64,000 nt of DNA, taken from NCBI GenBank assembly GCA_964390495.1, contig CAYMIN010000017.1:18135-82134 (forward strand), given 5' to 3'. A model generated the notes under the pieces. The model did no database searches. It saw only the letters and a list, made by a program, of their open reading frames with translations, and was not told the DNA's origin. This stretch comes from UBA11051 sp964390495. Its GTDB lineage: Bacteria > Armatimonadota > Zipacnadia > Zipacnadales > UBA11051. Shown one piece after another: positions 1 to 7,864 of this stretch. Positions within the stretch are counted from its first letter, which is position 1; the number at the start of each line of letters is the position of its first letter. Position numbers and translations under genes: made by a program.

Positions 1-103
1 CACAAGGGTAGCGGACAACAATCAAGTATTCCGCCCGCGACCCCGGTTGACCTGCCCGCTGAGAGAGAAAAGGGGCCGGTGCCGTGTCGCGGGTCATGCA
101 GGA

Positions 104-133
104 TTTCTCTCCGGCAATGTAGTAAGGTATAAT
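104..133 (+). promoter_or_regulatory. Probable sigma-70 promoter of the first gene
   Basis: A perfect TATAAT lies at 128-133. The -35 region (TTTCTC near 104-109) is poor, so recognition would depend mainly on the -10. Transcription would begin near 140 and leave a leader of about 20-40 bases before the hydrolase-like gene. Confidence 0.45.
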
Positions 134-177
134 GGAGCCTGACAGGCGAATCTGCAAAGGTGCCGGATGGGAAGACG

Positions 178-1224
178 ATGGACTTCAAACTGGGCGACTG
201 GCCGAGCTATGCAGAGGACGAGTGGTGGCGGCAGTGGGCGATTCAAAGCAGCGGGCAACTCTCACTGCTGGCGCACTGGCGTGATGACTGGGAGCAGTGG
301 CGGAAGCGGCTGGGGAAACGGCTGGCCGAGCTGCTCGGCTGGGAGCCGCAAGCTGCTGAACCCGACGTGCAGCTTCTGGGGCAGAAGGACGCCCAGAACT
401 TCAGCCTGCAGAAGATCAGCTTCACCGCCGCCGAGGGGACGCAGATTCCCGCCTATGTGTGCGTACCGCACGATAATGAGACGCCGCTGCCGGCAGTGGT
501 GGTGAGCCACGATGCCGGCACCTCCAAGGCGGCGATGGCGGGCCTGCTGGACGAAGCCAATCTCCAGGCGGCGCCGGGATCGCACCTGGCCGCCGCCGGC
601 TATGTGGTCTGCTGTATGGACCGCAGGGGTTACGGGGAACGCCCTCGCAGCGACCAGGCGGCGGAAATGTGGGATTGGCTAGGCAAGCCGGCTGTCGGCC
701 GCGACGCTAGCGACCTGGCAGCGGCCTATCAGATGCTTTGCTGGCGGCCCGACGTCCGCAGCGAGCGGATCGGGATCCTGGGCCTGGGCAAAGGCGCGAC
801 CCCGGCACTCTATGCGGCGGTAATGGAGAGCGGCCTGCAGGCGACGGCGCTGTGCGGGTACTTCGCCCGCTACCGGTCGCTGCCGCTGGTGGCAAGCGAC
901 AAGCAGCGACGGGCGCTGGCTGAGGCGCTGGCCGGCACGGTGCCGACGGGTCTGCTGACCTATGCGGATTTCGAGGACCTGGCCTGTCTCATCGCCCCGC
1001 GACCACTTTGTCTGTATCAGCGCCATGAGGCGGACCTGCCGCCGGAGCTGGCTACCGAGGCGGCCCGGCGCATTTCCGAAGGTTACGATCTCATGGGCGA
1101 GAAGATCAGGCTGCAGTTGGCGGTCGCGGAGCCCAGCGCCGGACACCAGGAGCGCACGGTGCTGGAGTTCTTTGACGACTGGCTGAAGCTACCTGTCGCA
1201 GAGCAGTCATCACAAGCCAATTGA
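178..1224 (+). CDS. Alpha/beta-hydrolase-like protein lacking the Ser nucleophile
   Basis: A 348-residue protein with the outline of the dienelactone hydrolase/acetyl xylan esterase group. It has an oxyanion-strand-like segment (VVVSHDAG), a GYVVCCMDRRGYGER segment typical of this fold, a nucleophile-elbow position, and a late AGHQER segment that could carry the catalytic His. At the elbow, where the family has GxSxG, this protein reads GLGKG (about residues 202-206), so Gly replaces the serine. It is therefore either inactive as a classical esterase or uses another mechanism. There is no signal peptide. The start is ATG 178; GTG 160 in the same frame is an alternative, and neither has a strong ribosome site. 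A TATAAT box lies just upstream. Confidence 0.6.
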   Translation: MDFKLGDWPSYAEDEWWRQWAIQSSGQLSLLAHWRDDWEQWRKRLGKRLAELLGWEPQAAEPDVQLLGQKDAQNFSLQKISFTAAEGTQIPAYVCVPHDNETPLPAVVVSHDAGTSKAAMAGLLDEANLQAAPGSHLAAAGYVVCCMDRRGYGERPRSDQAAEMWDWLGKPAVGRDASDLAAAYQMLCWRPDVRSERIGILGLGKGATPALYAAVMESGLQATALCGYFARYRSLPLVASDKQRRALAEALAGTVPTGLLTYADFEDLACLIAPRPLCLYQRHEADLPPELATEAARRISEGYDLMGEKIRLQLAVAEPSAGHQERTVLEFFDDWLKLPVAEQSSQAN

Positions 1225-1314
1225 TCGCGACTCGGGCGGGGACGGCGCTGTCTAAGCAAGGGACGGCCTAGATTGAGGGTGCGAATGCCCGGGTCCGGAG
1301 GAGCTGAAGGAGAA

Positions 1315-2379
1315 ATGCAGCAAGCATTGTTGAGCCGTAGGCTAGGACTGATACTGCTGGTCGTGGTGCTGGTGGCGGTACTGAGCGGGTGCGCGGGCGG
1401 ACTGATCGCCAGCCTACTGAAGTGGGTAACCATTGGGAAGCTGGCGGCGAACGTGAATGACTTGCTGGATGAATTTGACGAGGACCACAAGGACCCGGTG
1501 CAATACCAGGTGTTGTTTGACGGCTACCCGCTGGGGCAGCGGCTCGACAACACCGGCGAGCTGGACCTGCGTGGGCTGCCGACCGGCAGGCATCTGATAT
1601 CGGTGGTGCATGACAGCTACCACGCCGGCTTTCACCACTCGCTCGAGATCACCGAAGGGCAAACCGAACTGCCGCTTGCGGAGATCAACCCGCTGGAGGG
1701 CGGCGTGATCAGCGGGAAGGTGGAGCGGGAGGCCAGTGGCGGCGGGCGCACTCCTGTGGCTAACACGCTGGTGGTGGGGGTCTTCGATGGCGCGACTATG
1801 CTGCGGAAAAACGGTGGGGCTATCATCACCATCCCGCCGGCCGAGGGGCAGACCACCTATGTGATGGGCTATACCGACAGTGACGGTGACTATCGGCTGG
1901 GGCCGTGCATAGGTGGCAGTTGGTTGGTGACCACGGCGCTGCCGGGCTACTATGGCGATGCCCGGGTCGTAATCGCGAACCGGCTGGCAGATAGCCAGAA
2001 CCAAGACCTGTACCTGCCGGATCAGCCGCTTGACGCGACAGCAATGGTGCTGGGGTCGGTGACGGAAAACGGCCTTGAGGGGCTGGCTGAGGCGCTGGTC
2101 TATACCGATCTGGAGACGGCCTATAACGGGCAATTAACAGCGACACGCGCTGACGAAGTCGAAGACGAGGAGGCCGGCTTCGAGTTTATCGCCAGCCCCT
2201 GGTTCGCCTGGACGCGGCTGGGTACGCTGACTGAGGCTTCAGGCGCTTATACGCTGCGTACCGCGCCGGGCAATCAGATGATTACGGGCTTCAAGTACGA
2301 ATACCGAGGCAGGTCGGGGGATTTTGAGCTGGATGCTGGGGAGGACCTCGACCTCGACTTCGATCTGGCGGAGCTGTAG
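1315..2379 (+). CDS. Predicted lipoprotein with carboxypeptidase-regulatory-like domain
   Basis: A 354-residue protein that begins with a basic stretch, a hydrophobic core and lipobox L-S-G-C (Cys26), so it should be an exported, lipid-anchored protein. Residues of about 130-210 (ISGKVERE..., then YTDSDGDYRLGP) resemble the CarboxypepD_reg/CNA-B type beta-sandwich, and a second less clear copy follows. This fits a structural or binding role at the cell surface. The start is ATG 1315 because it has an AAGGAG ribosome site five bases upstream and gives a proper signal peptide; the upstream TTG at 1273 would add 14 residues before the signal. No specific function can be assigned. Confidence 0.7.
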   Translation: MQQALLSRRLGLILLVVVLVAVLSGCAGGLIASLLKWVTIGKLAANVNDLLDEFDEDHKDPVQYQVLFDGYPLGQRLDNTGELDLRGLPTGRHLISVVHDSYHAGFHHSLEITEGQTELPLAEINPLEGGVISGKVEREASGGGRTPVANTLVVGVFDGATMLRKNGGAIITIPPAEGQTTYVMGYTDSDGDYRLGPCIGGSWLVTTALPGYYGDARVVIANRLADSQNQDLYLPDQPLDATAMVLGSVTENGLEGLAEALVYTDLETAYNGQLTATRADEVEDEEAGFEFIASPWFAWTRLGTLTEASGAYTLRTAPGNQMITGFKYEYRGRSGDFELDAGEDLDLDFDLAEL

Positions 2380-2477
2380 GGCGGAGCAATCGGTGTCGGG
2401 CTGGAGCAGTATTTAGGCAGGTTTCTGACATGTCGGGCGCTGATCTGTGATGGTAGGCGCTGGTGCTGTGAGAGGTC

Positions 2478-2531
2478 GTGGGCCGGATGGCTGTGAGTTT
2501 GCAGGCAAACTCCCATCCATGCGGCCCCTCC
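2478..2531 (+). repeat. Dispersed imperfect-hairpin element, copy 1
   Basis: A 54-bp element beginning GTGGGCCGGATGG and ending GCGGCCCCTCC. It folds as an inner perfect 7-bp stem (GAGTTTG/CAAACTC) inside an outer GGGCCG...CGGCCC stem. A near-identical copy occurs at 51771-51824, and weaker similarity continues about 50 bp upstream in both places. It lies in the non-coding gap before the ceramidase-like gene. Confidence 0.85.
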
Positions 2532-2557
2532 GAAAAGCAACGGCGACGGCTATGCAA

Positions 2558-2574
2558 TCGGGCTGGAAGCCCGC
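2558..2574 (+). repeat. Short palindromic repeat (TCGGGCTGGAAGCCCGx family)
   Basis: TCGGGCTGGAAGCCCGC followed by CCCACG. It is one member of the window-wide family whose core is a 7-bp stem around GGAA/TTCC with a CCTACG-like 3' flank. It directly follows the 54-bp hairpin element, the same arrangement seen near 51771-51857. Confidence 0.8.
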
Positions 2575-2621
2575 CCCACGGGATAGTATTCGGGAAGCGC
2601 TGGCTACGTGGCGCTAACCAT

Positions 2622-2628
2622 AGGGAGG
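2622..2628 (+). promoter_or_regulatory. Ribosome binding site that fixes the ceramidase-like start
   Basis: AGGGAGG, eight bases before GTG 2637. The open frame runs further upstream to 2478, but that part lies in dispersed repeats; this site and family alignment place the start at 2637. Confidence 0.75.
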
Positions 2629-2636
2629 CCCTCAGA

Positions 2637-3962
2637 GTGCTGGCTGGTTTCCAGACAGTTGATATTACGCCGCCGCTGGGCGTACATCTGGCCGGGCACT
2701 TCAATGCCAGGCCGTCAAATGAAATACACGACCCGCTGACTGCCTACGCGATGGTGCTGGACGACGGCAATACCCGGGTGGCGCTGGTCGGCACCGACCT
2801 GGTCGGTCTGCCGACGGCGCTGGCGACCCCGGCTCGCGCCCTGGTCTCGCAGCAGACCGGTATTGAGCAGCAGGCGGTGATGCTGTGGGCTACTCACACC
2901 CACGCCGGGCCGGGATTGGGGGACCTGGGCTGGTATCCCAAGGCGCCCGATTATAATGTGCTACTACCCAAGCTCCTGGCCGGCTGTGTGGCCGGAGCGA
3001 TGGGGAGGATGCAGGAGACCACGGCGCGACTGGCCTTCGGCAGCGAGCGGCGCATCTCATTCAATCGCAACTACCGGAGACTCGGCGGTGACACGGCCAC
3101 GAATCCGGGAGTGGGCAATCCCGCCGTTTCCGCCTCCAATGGGCCGATTGACCCGGATGTGGGCGTGCTGCTACTGGACCAGGAAGGTAGCAGCCGCGCC
3201 GCGCTGGTCAATTTCGCCTGCCACCTGGATGTCATCGGCAGCGGCAACTACCAGTACTCGGCTGATTTCCCGTACTATATGCGCCGGATGCTGGGGGAGG
3301 TCTATGGGACTGATTTCGTGTCCCTGTTTGCCAATGGACCGTGCGGCAACCTCAATCATATCAACGTTTTCGGCAGCAAGCGGCAGGGCGGCTATGACCA
3401 TGCGCGGATGATGGGGCGGACGCTAGCCGGTGAAGTGCTGAAGGCTGACTACTGCGCCCGGCCTGTGAAATTGGAGCCGCTGTGGTATAGGTCCGAAATG
3501 GTCGAGCTTGAGCTACGCCAATTCAGCGACCAGGAGATCGCTCAGTTCCGCAAGGACCTCGAGGCTACCGAGGCCACCGCCGCGCAGATGTCATCGGCGA
3601 ACTTCGCTCGGGGTCGGGCCCTGCGCGCTCTGAAGATCGTTGAATCCGGCATCACCTCGGAACAGGTGGAAGTGCAGGTATTGGGCCTCGGCGACCTGGC
3701 CATCGTCGGCATCCCGGGTGAGTACTTTGTGGAGTTCGGGCTGCAGCTCAAGCAGCAAAGCCCGGCCCCGGCGACCTTTGTAATCGAGCTGGCCAATGGG
3801 TCCATCGGGTACATCCCGACGGCTGCGGCCCTGGCCGAGGGCGGTTATGAAGGCTCCAGCGCGCGTTTCAGCCCCGAGGCGGGGCAGAAGCTGGCCGACG
3901 CGGCCCTGGAGATGCTGGCAGACCACAAGCAGGCAGTTCGCGGGGAAAAGCTGAAGTGTTGA
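2637..3962 (+). CDS. Neutral/alkaline non-lysosomal ceramidase-family hydrolase
   Basis: A 441-residue protein resembling the N-terminal catalytic domain of neutral ceramidase (PF04734). Visible marks are the opening FQTVDITPP and LAGHF, the THTHAGPG segment (metal-binding His region), NFACHLDVIG, ADFPYYMRR and NGPCGNLN at the position of the family's NGDVSPN. The family hydrolyses N-acyl sphingosines, but many bacterial short forms have unknown substrates. Full-length ceramidases are longer and carry a C-terminal Ig-like domain that is absent here. No signal peptide is seen, so a cytoplasmic amidohydrolase role is possible. GTG 2637 is chosen for its ribosome site; upstream in-frame codons are repeat sequence. 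The next gene follows after 7 bases. Confidence 0.75.
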   Translation: MLAGFQTVDITPPLGVHLAGHFNARPSNEIHDPLTAYAMVLDDGNTRVALVGTDLVGLPTALATPARALVSQQTGIEQQAVMLWATHTHAGPGLGDLGWYPKAPDYNVLLPKLLAGCVAGAMGRMQETTARLAFGSERRISFNRNYRRLGGDTATNPGVGNPAVSASNGPIDPDVGVLLLDQEGSSRAALVNFACHLDVIGSGNYQYSADFPYYMRRMLGEVYGTDFVSLFANGPCGNLNHINVFGSKRQGGYDHARMMGRTLAGEVLKADYCARPVKLEPLWYRSEMVELELRQFSDQEIAQFRKDLEATEATAAQMSSANFARGRALRALKIVESGITSEQVEVQVLGLGDLAIVGIPGEYFVEFGLQLKQQSPAPATFVIELANGSIGYIPTAAALAEGGYEGSSARFSPEAGQKLADAALEMLADHKQAVRGEKLKC

Positions 3963-3969
3963 GGCGACA

Positions 3970-4890
3970 ATGGTGGCGAAAGTATATACAACAGGTTTCA
4001 GACGCCGCAATCGGCTGATTGCGGCGCTGGTGACGATGGCCGCCGGCGTGGCGCCTTTCATGGTGACCCTAGCGGTCCTGCAGTTCTGGAGCTCGCCTCC
4101 GCCTTACGCGGCGGGGCTGTTAACCGTGGCGACTTTTGTGGCTGCGGGGCTGGCGGCATGGTACAGCCGAGGGACGTTGGCTCTGCTGGGCAACTATGGG
4201 CTCAAGCAGCGCCTGGGCAAGCTTGCCGAGGCCGAGCTCAGCAGCAGCATTCAGCAGGCCGGAGCGGCCTTTGTCGGCTTTTCTCCCGGCGACAAGTTGC
4301 GCATCTGGGACGGTGAGACCGACCGCGATGTGGGGTTCCTGGCGGTCGAGAACAACACCTTGGTTTATGTGGGCGATGAATACAAGTGGTCGCTCCCCAG
4401 GCAGCAGATTGATCAGGTGGAGTTGGCCGCCTCGAGTTCGGGAATACGGCGGATCATCGTCCGATGGCATGCGCCTCGTGAAGGCGGGAGGGCCTTTAGC
4501 ATAACCTGCCGGGAGGCCAACACCCTGGAAGGCGTCGGGCTGGTCAATCTGCGGCTGTATGAGGCGGTGCGCGACTGGGTCTGGTCAGATACGCGGCCGG
4601 CGCGCCAGAATACGCTGAGATGGGGCTATCCGCCCACCGATGTTTCCGGCGGCTGGGCCATTGATCAGCCGCTGTCCGGAAGCTGCGCCACCGTACTGGC
4701 GATGACGGTAATCGTGGTGCTGACGATATGGGGAGTGAGCGGCTCGCTGCTAGCGATGGGGGATTACTACGGGGCGATCCTGTGGGCCGGTCTGCTGGCC
4801 GTGGTCGGGGCCGTGTTCACGGCCTATCTGCTGAGCTACTTACACTCCTGGCACGCTGCAAAGAGCCGCCCGCGCCGCGGCGCGCATTGA
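3970..4890 (+). CDS. Polytopic membrane protein of unknown function
   Basis: A 306-residue protein with two hydrophobic helices near the N-terminus (about residues 16-40 and 48-70), a soluble central part of about 140 residues, and two more helices near the C-terminus (about 235-262 and 266-292). The central part (GDTDR-like strands, VYVGDEYKWSLPRQQIDQVEL) looks like a small beta-rich PH-like domain facing one side of the membrane. I do not recognise the family. It starts 7 bases after the ceramidase-like gene and is probably co-transcribed with it. Confidence 0.6.
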   Translation: MVAKVYTTGFRRRNRLIAALVTMAAGVAPFMVTLAVLQFWSSPPPYAAGLLTVATFVAAGLAAWYSRGTLALLGNYGLKQRLGKLAEAELSSSIQQAGAAFVGFSPGDKLRIWDGETDRDVGFLAVENNTLVYVGDEYKWSLPRQQIDQVELAASSSGIRRIIVRWHAPREGGRAFSITCREANTLEGVGLVNLRLYEAVRDWVWSDTRPARQNTLRWGYPPTDVSGGWAIDQPLSGSCATVLAMTVIVVLTIWGVSGSLLAMGDYYGAILWAGLLAVVGAVFTAYLLSYLHSWHAAKSRPRRGAH

Positions 4891-4953
4891 GCGGTCGCCG
4901 GCTGTTCTCCTCGCGCAAATCATCTCAAGAGGCCCGGAGGCACGAGATCTCGT

Positions 4954-6093
4954 ATGCGGGTTAGCAAGGTCGAGCCGCTAGCACTGACATTTCCGCTGGA
5001 GCCGCCGCTGCCGCCTAGTGTGGCGCGACCGGAAACCGCCGAATTGGGCATCTACCTGCTGCGGGTGACCGCCGAGGACGGCACCTGCGGGTGGGGTGAG
5101 GCCTGGCTGAAGGCGGAAAGCAACTTTCTCCCCGCCGCCGAGGCGCTGAGCGATCTGATTATCGGCCAGGACCCGCTCGACCGGGTGCTGTTGGGGGATC
5201 GCCTAGCTTCGGTAGCCGGCGGCAAGGCGGCGAAGGAGGCCGGGCCCCAGGGCACGCGCGACCACTATGCGGTACTCAGTGGCCTAGACACGGCCCTGTG
5301 GGACCTTGCCGGCAAGCGCCTGGGCGTATCGGTGGCGCGGCTGTTGGGGGGTGTGCGCAGCCGCCTGCTGGACACCTATGTCACGGGCCTGTATCTGGAG
5401 CCGACGGATGAGCTGGTGAGCAAGGCGAAGCGGATCGTTGACGGGGGCTTCCGGGCGCTGAAGATGAAACTGGCCGGGGACCCGGATAGAGATGTCCAGG
5501 CCGTGGCCGCGGTGAGGAAGATGGTGACCAACCAGGTGGTGCTGATGGCCGATGCCAACGGCGCTTATGATGATTACGACACCGCGCTGGCTGTGGGCCG
5601 AGAGCTTGCCAAGCACGACATTTACTGGATCGAGGAGCCGTTTGCCGCCGGGCGCTGGGACGACTACCGGAAGCTGGCCGCCGCGCTGGAGCCGCCGATT
5701 GCCGGTGGCGAGACGCTCTACGGGCTGAGGCATTTTCACGCGGCGCTGCAGGGCCAGACAATGCACGTGGTAATGCCCGACCCGAGGTTATGCGGCGGGG
5801 TCTCGGCGGCACGGGTAATCGGCGAATTGGCACCGCTTTATGGGGTGCGGATGTCGCTGCATAGCTGGATTTCGCCGGTGGCGCTGATGGCGGCGGCCAA
5901 CCTCTCGGCGGCGATGCCGTATGCCGAGCGGCTGGAGCTCGAAGGCAGCCAGACCGGCCTCATGGAGGCGATGCTGCAGGAGCCGCCACAGTTTGAGGAC
6001 GGCTTCCTGATCTTCGAGGATAAGCCGGGGCTGGGCTTTGAGATAGCCGAAGAGTTTATCGAGAAGTATGCGCGCCCGGCTGTGGGAAGCTGA
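4954..6093 (+). CDS. Mandelate racemase/muconate-lactonizing enzyme family protein
   Basis: A 379-residue enolase-superfamily enzyme: capping domain (1-125) then a modified TIM barrel. Catalytic residues of the mandelate racemase branch are present: K170-M-K172 (base), metal ligands D200 (LMADANG), E227/E228 (WIEEPF) and E253 (GGETLYG), and the D276-H303 dyad (MPD, SLHSW). The chemistry should be proton abstraction next to a carboxylate, giving epimerisation or dehydration of an acid sugar; the substrate cannot be read from sequence. GGAGG lies 13 bases before the ATG. The neighbours give no pathway. Confidence 0.85.
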   Translation: MRVSKVEPLALTFPLEPPLPPSVARPETAELGIYLLRVTAEDGTCGWGEAWLKAESNFLPAAEALSDLIIGQDPLDRVLLGDRLASVAGGKAAKEAGPQGTRDHYAVLSGLDTALWDLAGKRLGVSVARLLGGVRSRLLDTYVTGLYLEPTDELVSKAKRIVDGGFRALKMKLAGDPDRDVQAVAAVRKMVTNQVVLMADANGAYDDYDTALAVGRELAKHDIYWIEEPFAAGRWDDYRKLAAALEPPIAGGETLYGLRHFHAALQGQTMHVVMPDPRLCGGVSAARVIGELAPLYGVRMSLHSWISPVALMAAANLSAAMPYAERLELEGSQTGLMEAMLQEPPQFEDGFLIFEDKPGLGFEIAEEFIEKYARPAVGS

Positions 6094-6217
6094 GTGACAC
6101 GACGGCTTCGCTCTCAGGGCGCTAGGCATTACCCAGAACTGGTAGCGGGCCGGGTTGTTGATATTGCTTAGCATCGTGGATTTGTCGGGGCGGATGGCAT
6201 GCGCTCTGCAACGGCAG

Positions 6218-6250
6218 CCCTCACCTTAGCCCTCTCCCAAGGGGAGAGGG
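6218..6250 (+). repeat. Dispersed CCCTCACC...GGGGAGAGGG element, copy 1
   Basis: CCCTCACC, then a CCCTCTCCC/GGGGAGAGGG hairpin with a 2-base loop. Related copies occur at 43597-43650, 43751-43784, 46683-46729 (inverted) and 54321-54359 (inverted). The copy lies in the frame that extends the next gene upstream, so that extension is not real coding sequence. Confidence 0.8.
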
Positions 6251-6276
6251 AACGACGACAACGGCCAACGACTTAC

Positions 6277-6295
6277 GGGCGCACGCCGTGCGCCC
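6277..6295 (+). repeat. GGGCGCACG/CGTGCGCCC palindrome
   Basis: A perfect 9-bp stem around a single base, followed by CCTAC. It belongs with the GGGCGCATG/CATGCGCCC elements at 54264-54282 and 63892-63910. Confidence 0.75.
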
Positions 6296-6381
6296 CTACC
6301 ACGGCAACGGAATTGATACCGGAGCAAGTCGCGCTCACTCCGCAGCAGCCCTTAGCGGATGCGAAACGGACGGGAAAGACA

Positions 6382-7491
6382 ATGGTTGGACGCGAGCTGG
6401 TAGAGGCGGCCCTGGCGGCTAGCCGGAAGCTCGACGCGATCGTCGAACGGGTCTGCGGGGCCTGCGAGTACAGTTGCTGCCATAGCGGCACGATGGTGGG
6501 CAGCCACGGCGTGCGCCGGCTCTACAAGGGGATGCGCCTGGACCCCGAAGTGGCCCGCCGCGTGCGCGAGGGCCTGGACCAGCGGGCCCGGGAACTGGCC
6601 GCCGACCTGGATACCATCGCGCAGGTCACCGGGATGCTCACCGCCAGCTACGGGCAGGAGCGGGCCGAGGAGCTGGTTGAAATCGAGGCGCTGAGTGACG
6701 AGTGGCGCAAGTTCGCGGATTTTGTCGGCTCCCAATTCGAGCCGAATCCGGAGAATCTGCGCCGGCTGATTCAGTTCTCGGCGATACGCCATAACCTGCT
6801 GCGGGAGGTCCGCAAGTTCCCCGGCGCGGAGGCTGCGCTTGCCAACTTCTGCGCCCCGGGCGGCAGTTTCCATTTCCGTGGCCGCAAGCTGGCACCCCCG
6901 CGCTGCATGTTCCATGCCGACGGCTGCTTGCTGGGCAGGTACAAGCCGGTCAAGTGCGCCAATTTCTTCTGCAGCGGCGACCCCAACCTGCTGGCGGAGT
7001 GTCAGAGCGAAATGGATTTCGACGAGTTCGTGCTGGCCAATATGTACGCAGAAAGCTGCGATTTCGTCGAGCGCGCAATTGCGCTCGAAAACGAGCTGGG
7101 GCCGGCCTACTGGGAGCCGAAGATCGCCTTCACCGCCGACCCGCAGCAGCGGGCCCAACTGCACGAACTGGTGCAGCAGCGCGAGGGCAGGATCAAGCAG
7201 ATTCCCGAGCCCGGCAGCTTCTTTCTGTCAACCCAGGAGCTACTCGACCTCATCAGCGAGCATGGGCGGGAGAGTACGCTGGTATTCAGCGCCGCTTCAG
7301 TGGGCAGTCCGGCGCTCTACGAGCTGGCCGTGGCCCTGCAGCAGGCCCACAATGACGAGATCCTGGGCGGATTTGTGCTGATTGCGGAAACCTTCACCAC
7401 CCCCAGCTTCATGCCGCATCCGATGTGGTCGGACCGCCTGATGAGCCAGCCGCTGGGCAGCCTCGACATCTACGCAGTGCGCGAGGCCTGA
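6382..7491 (+). CDS. YkgJ-like cysteine-cluster protein
   Basis: A 369-residue protein with two cysteine groups. The N-terminal group reads C25-x2-C28-x3-CC(32,33)-H. The later group has C157, then C175, C182, C192 and C197 in the pattern CMFHADGC...KPVKCANFFC. This resembles the YkgJ/Fe-S or zinc cluster family, where CxxCC pairs with a C-x-x-...-Y-x-x-RPxxC-x-x-x-x-C stretch. A metal cluster is likely; a role in redox or modification is unknown. The C-terminal half (from about 250) has no recognisable domain. The start is ATG 6382: the frame is open back to 6199, but that part contains two dispersed repeats. Confidence 0.65.
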   Translation: MVGRELVEAALAASRKLDAIVERVCGACEYSCCHSGTMVGSHGVRRLYKGMRLDPEVARRVREGLDQRARELAADLDTIAQVTGMLTASYGQERAEELVEIEALSDEWRKFADFVGSQFEPNPENLRRLIQFSAIRHNLLREVRKFPGAEAALANFCAPGGSFHFRGRKLAPPRCMFHADGCLLGRYKPVKCANFFCSGDPNLLAECQSEMDFDEFVLANMYAESCDFVERAIALENELGPAYWEPKIAFTADPQQRAQLHELVQQREGRIKQIPEPGSFFLSTQELLDLISEHGRESTLVFSAASVGSPALYELAVALQQAHNDEILGGFVLIAETFTTPSFMPHPMWSDRLMSQPLGSLDIYAVREA

Positions 7492-7516
7492 GGCAGAGGG
7501 GATGCTCCTGAGCAGG

Positions 7517-7846
7517 TCAGACAATGCGCCGGCCGGTCTTGAGGATATAGCCATAGAAGTTGGTAGGTCGGGCCTCTGCGAGGGCCCTCTTCGGGTAGAG
7601 ATGCAGCTATATACTTGATTCGCACTGCATTTGCAGTTGGACGGCAAGCGCCACACGTTCCCGCAACGACATGGCATTGGCGTCCTCAGAAAAAACGGCG
7701 AGGTCTATGTCGCTGTATTCGTGGGGTTCCCCATTGACATAAGAGCCGAAGAGCACAGCGGCATCTATTATGATGCGCTCGCGAAGGAACTCCAGGGCAC
7801 TCTCCACCGCCTCGCTTACTGCAGCTTCGCTCTTAGCCATTTGCAT
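7517..7846 (-). pseudogene. MNT-type nucleotidyltransferase interrupted by an in-frame amber codon
   Basis: The first 79 codons encode a minimal nucleotidyltransferase domain with the GSYVNG...SDIDLAVF signature (GS, then DxD), as in MntA antitoxins of HEPN/MNT modules. A TAG at 7609-7607 ends the frame. The same frame then continues with 29 codons reading LHLYPKRALAEARP... and ending TNFYGYILKTGRRIV before TGA at 7519-7517, which is the usual end of this family. The full 109 codons match the normal length. The stop sits where the family commonly has Glu (IELHLYP), so a single GAG-to-TAG change explains it. AGGAAG lies before ATG 7846, 18 bases after the oxidoreductase gene. No HEPN partner is adjacent. 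Confidence 0.8.
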
Positions 7847-7864
7847 ACTTCCTGCTTGTCGCCG

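Noticed and set aside
7607..7609. Reassignment of TAG to an amino acid
   Set aside because: Many full-length genes in the window (for example glmM at 43497-43499 and dnaE at 51556-51558) end in TAG at the expected place, so TAG is a normal stop here.
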